A DNA stretch of 15,503 nt from Candidatus Ethanoperedens thermophilum (GCA_012910725.1 WNEG01000031.1:1-15503); one strand, 5' to 3'. Shown: positions 1 through 6,929, counted from the first letter of the stretch. Numbers and translations: made by a program. Notes: generated from the letters alone by a model not told the origin.

Positions 1-1
1 T

Positions 2-256
2 TATTACGTGGCTTTGTGTCTGGAACTTAATGTATCCAGTCAGGGGGAAAGCATCGAAGAAGCCAGGAGGATGCTTGAGGAGGCATGTGAAGAATATATT
101 TCTTACATGGAAGAGAAAAGACTGGCTGGTGAAATACGATCGGTTCCTCTGGAAGTTCTCAGGGAATTCCTCATTGAGGATGTGGAGTATGTGCGACCTT
201 CATACGACTGGGCTTACTCTGAGAACATAACCTTTGAGGTTGAAGCCGGTGCCTGA
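2..256 (+). CDS. HicB-like antitoxin, 5' end outside the window
   Basis: The reading frame is open from the first bases (Tyr-Tyr-Val-Ala-Leu-Cys-Leu-Glu-Leu), so the GTG at 8 is probably an internal valine and the true start lies upstream. The visible block with Ala-Leu-Cys-Leu-Glu-Leu-Asn-Val, then Ser-Gln-Gly-Glu-Ser-Ile-Glu-Glu-Ala, is the core of HicB-like proteins, a partly degraded RNase-H-like fold that binds and neutralises the HicA toxin. A charged helical region follows. The stop (254-256) overlaps the downstream HicA-like gene, as expected for a co-translated toxin-antitoxin pair, with the antitoxin first. Family assignment rests on the motif and on the partner gene; the DNA-binding part, if any, is not evident in what is visible. 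Confidence 0.8.
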   Translation, partial: YYVALCLELNVSSQGESIEEARRMLEEACEEYISYMEEKRLAGEIRSVPLEVLREFLIEDVEYVRPSYDWAYSENITFEVEAGA

Positions 257-485
257 AAGAATCCCACCAATGTCGAGCAAGAAGTTTGCCAAGATTCTCA
301 CTCATGGTGGTGCCATATTTGTCAGGCAGAAGAGTACCAGCCATGCAATATTTGAACGAGAAAAAGAGGGGGACGTGTACAGAGCTCCAGTAGTTGCTGG
401 TAAGCGAGAAATTTCGCCCAAATACATGAAGATGGTATTGAGGCAGTTGGGCTTTACTGATGAAGAGATCGATGCCCTTCTTTAG
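249..485 (+). CDS. HicA-like mRNA interferase toxin
   Basis: This 78-residue protein fits the HicA (YcfA) family, small double-stranded-RNA-binding-fold toxins that cleave mRNA. Visible family traits are Ser-Ser-Lys-Lys-Phe-Ala-Lys-Ile-Leu near the N-terminus, the Gly-Gly-Ala-Ile-Phe-Val-Arg-Gln-Lys strand, the Ser-His pair (His32, position of the catalytic histidine), and a C-terminal Gly-Phe-Thr-Asp-Glu-Glu-Ile helix. I chose the GTG at 249 because GAGGT at 236-240 sits 8 bases before it; an in-frame TTG at 234 would place that sequence inside the gene. The start overlaps the HicB-like stop by 8 bases, indicating translational coupling. The toxin reading frame looks intact. Confidence 0.8.
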   Translation: MPERIPPMSSKKFAKILTHGGAIFVRQKSTSHAIFEREKEGDVYRAPVVAGKREISPKYMKMVLRQLGFTDEEIDALL

Positions 486-585
486 AGATTGCAAAGAGGG
501 CATTTAGGGCATATAAATCATGGGCATAGATAAAATCGATATGTCGTTCTTATCCACATGAGACGCCGTCCCAAGTATCATCAAC

Positions 586-607
586 TGCACAACTTCGTTG
601 TACAGAA
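586..607 (+). repeat. Palindromic repeat unit, copy 1
   Basis: A 22-base unit with palindromic core ACAACTTCGTTGT. It is followed, after a short A/T-rich spacer, by the second palindrome type at 615-635, the same arrangement as copy 4. Confidence 0.9.
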
Positions 608-656
608 AATAATTCTTGATTACGAAGTAATCAAGGTACCAGTAATTCTTGATTGT

Positions 657-678
657 TGCACAACTTCGTTGTACAGAA
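657..678 (+). repeat. Palindromic repeat unit, copy 2
   Basis: Identical 22-base unit to copy 1, preceded by ATTCTTGATTGT. It is not followed by the second palindrome. Confidence 0.9.
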
Positions 679-743
679 CCGTACACTCCGTGTGCGGAAC
701 TGCATACAACGCAAGCAGAAAACAACTCTTGATTCTTGATTGC

Positions 744-765
744 TGCACAACTTCGTTGTACAGAA
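744..765 (+). repeat. Palindromic repeat unit, copy 3
   Basis: Identical 22-base unit, preceded by ATTCTTGATTGC. The context GATTCTTGATTGCTGCAC is shared with copy 4, which starts 49 bases later. Confidence 0.9.
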
Positions 766-783
766 AATAATTCTTGAATGATT

Positions 784-857
784 CTTGATTGCTGCACAAC
801 TTCGTTGTACAGAAAATAATTCTTGATTACGAAGTAATCAAGTGTGCAGCAATCAAG
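784..857. repeat. Nested cruciform: copy 4 plus second palindrome inside a 14-bp stem
   Basis: CTTGATTGCTGCAC (784-797) pairs perfectly with GTGCAGCAATCAAG (844-857). Inside lie repeat copy 4 (793-814) and the 9-bp-arm palindrome at 822-842. As single strand this can fold as a closing stem with two internal hairpins, although the outer stem and the first inner stem share two bases. The structure is read directly from sequence; a biological role is unknown. Confidence 0.8.
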
Positions 858-878
858 TACGTGGAAAACGAACATCTT

Positions 879-1733
879 CTAAATAGTTGCAACTCTTGGT
901 TCAAGACTGTTTAGATATTGCTGAAGCTCTCCCTTTTTATATCCATTCTTTCTTGCAATTCTAACCATTGCCTTGTACACGCCGCTGCTGTATTGCGCTG
1001 CTTTTTTATCAGCCCATACAATCTCTTCTGGCAGTCCAAGTGACTGTGCAGTCCTTCTAAGAATATACTTTCGAATGTTGTTTTTCAGCTTTAATTCGAC
1101 TGGAATGCTGCAAACAAAATCCATAAGCTCGCAATCAAGAAAAGGCAGTCTAAGTTCAACCGTGTGTGCCATTGAAGACTTATAATCTCTATCAAGACTC
1201 ACGTGCGACATTTGATAAAAGTCCTTCATCAGATTTCTTTCAAGCTCTGCACTGTCCATTGATTCGTAGCGTTTATATCCAGCAAAAAGCTCATCAGCAC
1301 CCTGTCCACTACACATCACATTGTAGCCTTCATAATGGGCTTCCCTTGCTGCAATATATAATGGGAAGGCAATACTTACATCAAAGAAATCGGCAGACCC
1401 GATGACTGATAGCAGTTCCGGCAGCGTATGTTCAATCTCACCTTCGCTGAGATGATATATGTGCAGTCGATCGCTCATCTGGAGTGCTGCTGCCGCATTT
1501 GGGGACGCGGTTCTATCATGTGAAGATTTTGTGCTTACAGTGAAAAGTTCAACACTGCACCCCTTATCAAGCAGATAGGCAATGATACTGCTATCAACAC
1601 CTCCAGAGAAGGCAATTGCAGTTTTTGGAAAGCTCAGCTTCCTTACACTTTGAACGAGAAGTTTTGACAGTATTTCAATCGTTTCTTCTTCAGTTAAATT
1701 ATTCTTCCAGGGAACTCTGGTGATCTGGCACAT
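879..1733 (-). CDS. Standalone asparagine-synthetase-type ATP pyrophosphatase domain protein
   Basis: This 284-residue protein corresponds to the C-terminal synthetase domain of asparagine synthetase B (PF00733), which adenylates a carboxylate such as aspartate with ATP. The PP-loop SGGVDSS is at residues 43-49 and the AsnB-type motif SGQGADELFAGYKRY at 142-156. A Lys-Lys-Ala-Ala-Gln-Tyr-Ser-Ser-Gly segment near the C-terminus also matches the family. The N-terminal glutaminase domain is absent, so it would need free ammonia, another amidotransferase, or a different substrate. The start codon gives Met-Cys, reminiscent of the AsnB nucleophile, but no Ntn domain follows. The ATG at 1733 overlaps the scpB 3' end by 35 bases, so it is probably co-transcribed with scpA and scpB. 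The true substrate cannot be read from the sequence. Confidence 0.85.
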   Translation of the reverse strand: MCQITRVPWKNNLTEEETIEILSKLLVQSVRKLSFPKTAIAFSGGVDSSIIAYLLDKGCSVELFTVSTKSSHDRTASPNAAAALQMSDRLHIYHLSEGEIEHTLPELLSVIGSADFFDVSIAFPLYIAAREAHYEGYNVMCSGQGADELFAGYKRYESMDSAELERNLMKDFYQMSHVSLDRDYKSSMAHTVELRLPFLDCELMDFVCSIPVELKLKNNIRKYILRRTAQSLGLPEEIVWADKKAAQYSSGVYKAMVRIARKNGYKKGELQQYLNSLEPRVATI

Positions 1734-2829
1734 AACCTTCTTCGATTTGTTTTATCTGATCGATGATGCTCCGGTATCGCTCATTGATTCTCCCTATTAC
1801 ATCGATGTTTTTCTGATGTGTTGGTATCTGTATCAAGGCGCCATTTGCAGCATCAATGTCATCTGCTGTGATGCTGTAGTCTGGAGCTAATTTTTTGCCT
1901 TTTGCCGATATTGGAAGGCGAAGCTCTTTTGCAATCTCCACTGCCATATTCGTAGAAGGTGAAACAACAGTCATGAGACCTATTGTCTTATCAATATATT
2001 GCTCCATCATCTCTGTTATCTCGGTTATTTTTTCATTGATTGTTTTTTCTTTCGCAAGATCTTTTAGTTTTTTCATTGATTCGATTAAATCTTTAAATGT
2101 TGAAGCGCTGACTTCTATTATCTCGCCTGTAAAATGTTCTCTTATGCGATCAGCATATCCCCTGCTGATTATTATTACAGTTGCATCACTCAATTCTGCC
2201 ACACTCTCCGGACTGGTGTAGAGTTTGTCTGAAACCTGGAATTGTTTGATACCACAGTACGTAAGGAGACTTCCATACATAGGAGTGGTTATAATGGATG
2301 GTTTTTTGTGGAGCCATCGATCCAGTCCAACATTTTGCTCCTTTGCAAGCTCGATGATTTTCTCCCTGATTTCCTGTTGATTATTGATTTTAAGGTTAAA
2401 GTAGTCTGCAAAAGCTTCACCTGTGGTTAATATAAATGTTCTGCCATGACGCTTTGGTGTGATGAGGTTTTTTTGTTTTAGTTCAGATAAATGGTCATAA
2501 ATAGCGTTTCCCCTGATTTGTACAAGTCTTGATTGTGTTACAGGCTGATGGTAGGCGATCATGGCAAGTGTTCTGAGTGCCGGCGATGATATCTCCTTTG
2601 GCGATACGGTTTTAACATACTTTGAATATTCTGGTTTTAGCTGCATTACATATTTTTTATCAAGCTCCACGATTTCGAGAGCTGTATCACGCTGTTGGTA
2701 CTCGAAGATAAGATTTTCCACTGCCCTCCGTGCTCTTGTGAGACTACCTACAACTTTTTTAAGTGTTGCATCGCTAACAGGTTTTCCAGCCACGAAAAGG
2801 GCTGCTTCAACCAATTTCTCATCCCGCAT
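1699..2829 (-). CDS. scpB: Segregation and condensation protein ScpB with long C-terminal extension
   Basis: The first about 150 residues are ScpB: two winged-helix domains, with Glu-Ala-Ala-Leu-Phe-Val-Ala-Gly near the start and the typical Ala-Met-Ile-Ala-Tyr-His-Gln-Pro-Val-Thr plus Arg-Gly segment around residues 90-110. ScpB binds the kleisin ScpA and SMC in the condensin-like complex that compacts and segregates chromosomes. At 376 residues it is about twice the usual length (170-200); residues from about 185 to the end form an extension with a helical, possibly coiled-coil stretch rich in Lys and Glu (about 240-275) and a final helix. I do not recognise this extension. The ATG at 2829 has GAGGTG at 2835-2840, five bases upstream. 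scpA lies upstream on the same strand, and the AsnB-domain gene overlaps its end. Confidence 0.88.
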   Translation of the reverse strand: MRDEKLVEAALFVAGKPVSDATLKKVVGSLTRARRAVENLIFEYQQRDTALEIVELDKKYVMQLKPEYSKYVKTVSPKEISSPALRTLAMIAYHQPVTQSRLVQIRGNAIYDHLSELKQKNLITPKRHGRTFILTTGEAFADYFNLKINNQQEIREKIIELAKEQNVGLDRWLHKKPSIITTPMYGSLLTYCGIKQFQVSDKLYTSPESVAELSDATVIIISRGYADRIREHFTGEIIEVSASTFKDLIESMKKLKDLAKEKTINEKITEITEMMEQYIDKTIGLMTVVSPSTNMAVEIAKELRLPISAKGKKLAPDYSITADDIDAANGALIQIPTHQKNIDVIGRINERYRSIIDQIKQIEEGYVPDHQSSLEE

Positions 2830-2832
2830 TTC
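2804..2832. repeat. Junction duplication, copy A (scpB start)
   Basis: This 29-base stretch covers the start codon and first codons of scpB and is repeated perfectly at 2915-2943. Similarity continues a few bases further into GGTGTA upstream of the ATG, with a two-base indel. Confidence 0.95.
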
Positions 2833-2944
2833 TACACCTCGTACCTGAAATTATTCTATACTTTTGGTTCTTTATACCCTGTACCTGATTGTTTTCTGTA
2901 AACGTAGTTTGCAGGCTTCAACCAATTTCTCATCCCGCATTTCC
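2830..2944 (-). pseudogene. Duplicated scpA/scpB junction with abortive scpB leader ORF
   Basis: Directly after the scpA stop codon is GGAA and then an ATG (2938-2940, minus strand) followed by the same first nine codons as scpB (MRDEKLVEA). The frame then diverges and stops at 2872-2874 after 22 codons. The real scpB start lies 111 bases further on, with its own copy of the leader. The tight spacing after the scpA stop suggests that 2940 was the ancestral scpB start and that an insertion or partial tandem duplication displaced it. Whether the short ORF is translated, or couples scpB translation to scpA, is unknown. Confidence 0.7.
2915..2943. repeat. Junction duplication, copy B (after the scpA stop)
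   Basis: Second perfect 29-base copy, offset 111 bases from copy A. It abuts the scpA stop codon (2945-2947). Confidence 0.95.
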
Positions 2945-3658
2945 TTACACCTTTGCACGCTTATATATCAGGAGCTCTCCAAATAGTTCTGGCTGTTCAA
3001 GCCATATTTTTTTATCTCCAGCGAGAAATAACAATGCAATAAAAGTCATTATTTTATCATCACCACTTTGTAATAAAAGCTCGTTGAAATTGACATTGCC
3101 ACCGGTCTTGAACAGTTCGTCCAGTTTCTTGTATATCTGGGCTACTTTTTTTTCGATACCTTCTTCATGAGCTATACTGATTACCTCATCAGTACCTATT
3201 TTTTTTACATTTGTTTTTTTGTCAGGTACACGTGTCTGTCTGCGTCTCTCCACCACCTCAGCTTTTTTAAGTTCTGCTATCAGTTCATCCAGCGTGGCAG
3301 GCCTTACTGATTTATGGCGCATTGGGGGCGTTGGAATTGGGAAGCTCGCTGCATCAGCGAACTCTACTCCATCGAAGAAATCCTCCTCGTCTTCTGGCAG
3401 GTCTGGCTCGATTAAGGTGTTTGATTTCATTTTCAAAAGCACTGAAGCATAAAAAAGTGTTCTGCCAGATATTCTAAGATCCAGCAGTTCAAGCTGTTCA
3501 ATTCTTTTTAAAAATCGATCAGTAACTTCTACGATATCAATATGCCATGGATCTATTTCATCATTTTTTGCCATGTTAACAAGAATTTCAGTAGGATCCT
3601 GCTGCACATCTAACATAAAATTATGAATTCCTAAATATGTTATACTTTGTTTTATCAT
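2945..3658 (-). CDS. scpA: Segregation and condensation protein ScpA (kleisin)
   Basis: A 237-residue ScpA-family kleisin that bridges SMC heads and recruits ScpB. Recognisable traits are Asp-Pro-Thr-Glu-Ile-Leu-Val-Asn-Met-Ala with Glu-Ile-Asp-Pro-Trp-His-Ile-Asp-Ile-Val-Glu-Val-Thr-Asp near the N-terminus, then Leu-Arg-Ile-Ser-Gly-Arg-Thr-Leu-Phe-Tyr-Ala and Leu-Leu-Lys-Met-Lys-Ser. A charged middle part and a C-terminal winged-helix-like segment (Phe-Asn-Glu-Leu-Leu... Phe-Ile-Ala-Leu-Leu-Phe-Leu) follow. No smc gene is adjacent: the upstream neighbour is divergent. The start is uncertain. The ATG at 3658 gives the longest form, but TATATAAT at about 3662-3669 lies only some 8 bases before it, which would suit transcription starting near 3640 and translation from the ATG at 3616. 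Confidence 0.88.
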   Translation of the reverse strand: MIKQSITYLGIHNFMLDVQQDPTEILVNMAKNDEIDPWHIDIVEVTDRFLKRIEQLELLDLRISGRTLFYASVLLKMKSNTLIEPDLPEDEEDFFDGVEFADAASFPIPTPPMRHKSVRPATLDELIAELKKAEVVERRRQTRVPDKKTNVKKIGTDEVISIAHEEGIEKKVAQIYKKLDELFKTGGNVNFNELLLQSGDDKIMTFIALLFLAGDKKIWLEQPELFGELLIYKRAKV

Positions 3659-3841
3659 TTTATTATATAAACCTATCGGATACCAGAGGATAAGTTTATG
3701 AGCATCAATGAGATATGAAACATGTCCCTGCTGAAGGCGTTAGTTTTCCTAACCAAAGACGCACCCAATTCCAACCGGATGCAATAGGTTGAGGTTAGCT
3801 TACCAGCATCGAGTAGAATAAAAAATAATTAAAATATCCCA

Positions 3842-4615
3842 ATGCCAATAATCACCCTGTTAACTGATTTCAGAGACTTTTATCCAGCAGCAATGAAAGC
3901 AGTCATACTTACGATAGCACCACAAACAAACATCGTTGACATCACTCATGGTATTCCGCCACAGAATATAAAATGGGGTGCAGCAGCTTTATCCTTCACA
4001 GCACCATCTTTTCCAGATAACACGGTACATATTGCAGTGGTAGATCCTGGTGTTGGGTCAGAGCGAAGAAGTCTTGCCATACGGGCAACTGGTAAAAAAA
4101 CACAGTATCTGGCAGGTCCTGATAACGGTCTACTGATACCAGCAGCAAAAACTATTGGCAGTTTTGAAGTGTTTGAAATCTTCTCCAGATCCACTGAAAA
4201 ACCCTCTCCTACGTTTCATGGAAGAGACATCTTTGCACCAGTTGGTGCGAAGTTATCCCTTGGAGAAGACATACATGAAATGGGTGTGCCCATCACAGAC
4301 TTCATCGAACTTCCAACAAAAGCACCAGCGATTAGCAACAACATCCTTACAGGAGAAATAATATTTATAGACAGTTTTGGGAACATCATAACAAACATAC
4401 CAGAAGAGATAGCTTTTAAATTTGTGAACTACGGCGAAACTGTGTTTTTAGAAGATCGACCATTACCCTTTGTACGTACCTATACAGATGTTAACTCTGG
4501 CAAGCCACTCCTGTTGATCGGGAGCCATGGCTTTTTGGAAATCTCACTTAACAGGGCAAATGCAAGAGATTACTTCAATATTGACACTGAAGATATTATA
4601 CAAATAACAAAATAA
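3842..4615 (+). CDS. S-adenosyl-L-methionine hydrolase (adenosine-forming), DUF62 family
   Basis: This 257-residue protein belongs to the SAM hydroxide adenosyltransferase family (PF01887), which hydrolyses SAM to adenosine and methionine and is related to SAM fluorinase and chlorinase. Visible hallmarks are Ile-Thr-Leu-Leu-Thr-Asp-Phe at the N-terminus, Ala-Met-Lys-Ala-Val-Ile, the Val-Val-Asp-Pro-Gly-Val-Gly motif (about residue 68), Gly-Pro-Asp-Asn-Gly, the HGRD motif (about 128-131), and Ile-Asp-Ser-Phe-Gly-Asn in the C-terminal domain. The usual Gly after Thr-Asp-Phe is Arg here. The length is typical. The ATG at 3842 has no ribosome-binding site, so the mRNA may be leaderless. It converges on the SAM-using radical SAM gene, with 11 bases between the stops. 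Confidence 0.92.
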   Translation: MPIITLLTDFRDFYPAAMKAVILTIAPQTNIVDITHGIPPQNIKWGAAALSFTAPSFPDNTVHIAVVDPGVGSERRSLAIRATGKKTQYLAGPDNGLLIPAAKTIGSFEVFEIFSRSTEKPSPTFHGRDIFAPVGAKLSLGEDIHEMGVPITDFIELPTKAPAISNNILTGEIIFIDSFGNIITNIPEEIAFKFVNYGETVFLEDRPLPFVRTYTDVNSGKPLLLIGSHGFLEISLNRANARDYFNIDTEDIIQITK

Positions 4616-4626
4616 AAATTATTGCG

Positions 4627-6114
4627 TCACTGATCTTTTAGTGGCTGTGCAAATTTTCTTTCTACCTCTTCACGATGCAGTGTGTTGTAGGTGCAGAATG
4701 GTATTATTCGACCGTCTGGTGTCGCATAGTGGATGCCGCATCGCTGTATTCGTTCAAGATCTATGTTGTACATGTCCTGAAAGTGCATGATGCCGAGGAA
4801 GAGAGTATTGCGATGGAATTCTTTTGTAGCTTCATTGGTTCCATCTTTGAGAACGTCAATGAAAAGTTTTCTTACATTGACCTGACTTGGTGCAAGGTCT
4901 GGGTCAACGAACCGTGATATACCTTTTATGAGTTTTCCGATGGCAGCTAACTTCTCGAAAGATTTTATATATTTTTTGCGCTCTATTCCAACGGCAAGTT
5001 CATTTACGAATTCAAGCAACCCTTCAACATCAATGAAGCGAGTAATTGGTATCATTTTTCCATTTTCAATATATATGTATGTACCAGCACCGCAGTGTGG
5101 ATGTACTGAGAATTCAGCATAAGGTTCATTCTTTTCAGATGTGACAAAATGGGAAATAGGTATGATGAACGGCACAGGGTAAAAATCAGATGCTGCAATC
5201 TCGCCTCCTGTTTGCTCTTCTACAAGGTGCAGCACATCAGGTATGGTGATTCTCATTCGTTCGCGCTCGGTTTTATCGATACGTCCGGCAAAGGAGACTG
5301 GCTGGAAATTAATACCTTTTACCACATCGTTATTCTTTGCAGCAAATCGTATGATATCCCCAAGCTGATCATCATTCACGCCTTTTACAACGGTAGGTAC
5401 AAGAGCGATGCTGGCAAGCCCGGCTGCTCTGCAGTTCTCTATCGCCTTTAGTTTTAGTGGGAGCGCATTGTGTCCACGAGCTATTATATAAGGTTTTTCG
5501 GTTACACCATCGAACTGCAGGTATACTGTTTTAAGACCTGCACCACGAAGTTTTTTACACAATTCTACGCTTTTAGCAAGTTTAATGCCATTGGTTGCTA
5601 TCTGTATGTGCGGGAAACCAATATCACTGGCAGCCTGCACGATTTCAACGATATTCTCGCGCACTGTTGGCTCCCCGCCTGCAAATTGAACTGCTGGGCA
5701 TGGAACTGGCTTCTGGTTTCGAAGACCAATCAACATATCTTTTATTTGCTCGATTGTGGGTTCATAAACATATCCAGCGCTTGCAGCATTTGCAAAACAT
5801 ATAGGGCATCGCTGATTGCATCTGTTGGTTACATCAATATTAGCAAGAATTGTTGTGGTTTTATGATCTTTACATATGCCGCAATTATAGGGGCAGTTGC
5901 CATTTAGTGGCGTGTTTGGCTCACTGATTCCACCGCCATCGTACCAGTACTTTTCAAATTTTTTGTATAACTCTGCGTCAGACCAGTAGATGTCTTCAAA
6001 TACTCCATGAATGTCACAGGTTTTCCTAATTCTTATTTTCCCTTCACTATCTTCAAAAATTTCTGCTTTTATAACTTTGCGGCATTCAGGACATAAAGAT
6101 TTCGTCACTCTCAT
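4627..6114 (-). CDS. tes: Radical SAM protein of the tetraether lipid synthase (Tes) / MJ0619 family
   Basis: The 495-residue protein has the Tes/MJ0619 layout. There is an N-terminal cysteine pair (Cys8-x2-Cys11), a second cysteine group at 74, 78 and 81 (Asn-Cys-Pro-Tyr-Asn-Cys-Gly-Ile-Cys), and the radical SAM cluster Cys99-x3-Cys103-x2-Cys106. A GGEP SAM-binding motif is at 146-149, and a C-terminal Cys-Gly-Ile-His-Tyr-Ala...Pro-Phe-Cys may hold an auxiliary cluster. In this family Tes joins two archaeol chains to make tetraether lipids; MJ0619 had earlier been proposed to methylate methanopterin. Position near mptA and mptD keeps a pterin role conceivable, but sequence similarity favours Tes. 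I chose the ATG at 6114 over an in-frame TTG at 6123. A TATA-like TATATAG lies at 6128-6134, rather close to the start. Confidence 0.82.
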   Translation of the reverse strand: MRVTKSLCPECRKVIKAEIFEDSEGKIRIRKTCDIHGVFEDIYWSDAELYKKFEKYWYDGGGISEPNTPLNGNCPYNCGICKDHKTTTILANIDVTNRCNQRCPICFANAASAGYVYEPTIEQIKDMLIGLRNQKPVPCPAVQFAGGEPTVRENIVEIVQAASDIGFPHIQIATNGIKLAKSVELCKKLRGAGLKTVYLQFDGVTEKPYIIARGHNALPLKLKAIENCRAAGLASIALVPTVVKGVNDDQLGDIIRFAAKNNDVVKGINFQPVSFAGRIDKTERERMRITIPDVLHLVEEQTGGEIAASDFYPVPFIIPISHFVTSEKNEPYAEFSVHPHCGAGTYIYIENGKMIPITRFIDVEGLLEFVNELAVGIERKKYIKSFEKLAAIGKLIKGISRFVDPDLAPSQVNVRKLFIDVLKDGTNEATKEFHRNTLFLGIMHFQDMYNIDLERIQRCGIHYATPDGRIIPFCTYNTLHREEVERKFAQPLKDQ

Positions 6115-6177
6115 AAATATCAATTATCTATATAGGAATAATGCCTCCCACCACCATGATATAAACCACATGTATTA

Positions 6178-6906
6178 TTACTTTTTCCATGCTGTAATCA
6201 TCTTTAGAGTGATGAGCGTTAAAGCAGTGTTATCACTCTTATTCTTCCAGCTGCCATCCTCGCGCTGCCTGGATAATATCCAGGGAACCGCACTGAGGGC
6301 TGCTTTTTTCTCACCAGCAGCAAACAACGCCTGAGCAACCATATTTGATATAGCAAGACTCTTCCAGCTACAATCAGCAAGTTGTCTCTGCTTGAGTAGT
6401 TCAACGTTTTCAGCAATAAAATCCCCTTCATTAAAACCGTGTTTGCATAGTGCAGTAATGGAAAGAGCAATCGTACCAGTGGATGTAAGCTCTGGATTAC
6501 CTGCCAGCCATCTGCATCCACTGGTGTTTTTTTCCTTTACATCTCCAAGTGCAATTAACACATAAGCAGTCTCTGTAAGATTATTATTCCATGAGCCATT
6601 ATCCAACTGCTGCTTCAATAGCCGCCTGCCCACATCAGGAAATATAATTCCATACGATGCAAGAGCCGACACAGCGCGTGCTGTATCCAACAAAACACTA
6701 TCCGTTTCCCAGTGATCATCTCTTTTCTCTTTGATCAGCCACCCCACATAAACAGATGGTCGGGAAGGGTCTGCGTTTCCAAGAGAAAGTGCCTGGATGA
6801 TACGAGACACATTTTTAACACCATCAGGTGAAAGATTTTTTATGTACTCAAGTCCTGCATCTATTGCACTTTGAGGATCGAATCCTTGCAAATCTATCTG
6901 CCGCAT
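6178..6906 (-). CDS. Prenyltransferase/squalene-cyclase-like alpha-toroid repeat protein
   Basis: From the ATG at 6906 the protein has 242 residues built from repeats of terpene-cyclase/prenyltransferase type. QW-like motifs are Gln-Leu-Asp-Asn-Gly-Ser-Trp, Gln-Leu-Ala-Asp-Cys-Ser-Trp and Gln-Arg-Glu-Asp-Gly-Ser-Trp, each followed by a helix with Ala-Leu. An earlier degenerate one reads Lys-Arg-Asp-Asp-His-Trp. It is far shorter than squalene cyclases (over 600 residues) and I see no DxDD-type catalytic motif, so enzyme activity is doubtful. An in-frame ATG at 6951 exists, but a TATA-like box at 6930-6940 lies about 29 bases before 6906, supporting this start and a leaderless mRNA. It lies between the Tes-family gene and mptA and is divergent from mptA. 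Substrate and role are unknown. Confidence 0.75.
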   Translation of the reverse strand: MRQIDLQGFDPQSAIDAGLEYIKNLSPDGVKNVSRIIQALSLGNADPSRPSVYVGWLIKEKRDDHWETDSVLLDTARAVSALASYGIIFPDVGRRLLKQQLDNGSWNNNLTETAYVLIALGDVKEKNTSGCRWLAGNPELTSTGTIALSITALCKHGFNEGDFIAENVELLKQRQLADCSWKSLAISNMVAQALFAAGEKKAALSAVPWILSRQREDGSWKNKSDNTALTLITLKMITAWKK

Positions 6907-6929
6907 GGCTCTCAACTTACGCTCCCTGC

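Larger units (their letters stand above)
486..878. repeat. Gene-free region with palindromic repeat cluster
   Basis: No credible gene lies here; long frames on both strands are by-products of the repeats. Four copies of a 22-base unit with core ACAACTTCGTTGT (5-bp arms, TTC loop) begin at 586, 657, 744 and 793. Two copies of a second palindrome, CTTGATTAC-gaa-GTAATCAAG, lie at 615-635 and 822-842. CTTGATTGCTGCAC at 784-797 and its perfect complement at 844-857 enclose the last copy of each palindrome, so the segment could form a nested multi-hairpin structure. Spacings of 71, 87 and 49 bases are irregular, which excludes a CRISPR array. It may be a REP-like or miniature transposable element. 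Confidence 0.85.

Noticed and set aside
171..503. Minus-strand 110-codon ORF across hicB/hicA
   Set aside because: It is antisense to two overlapping genes with clear family motifs.
586..857. Possible CRISPR array
   Set aside because: Units are short and palindromic, intervals are irregular, some copies nearly abut, intervening segments are themselves repeats, and no cas gene is present.
504..875. Minus-strand ORF of 123 codons, and a plus-strand one at 558-770
   Set aside because: Their translations are repetitive products of the palindromic DNA units (Tyr-Asn-Glu-Val-Val-Gln recurring); no family features and no ribosome-binding site.
3659..3841. Possible small RNA or 21-codon ORF (3723-3788) between scpA and the SAM hydrolase gene
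   Set aside because: GTTAG/CTAAC at about 3740-3755 forms only a 5-bp hairpin, the ORF lacks supporting signals, and I recognise no RNA family; the gap mainly holds divergent promoters.
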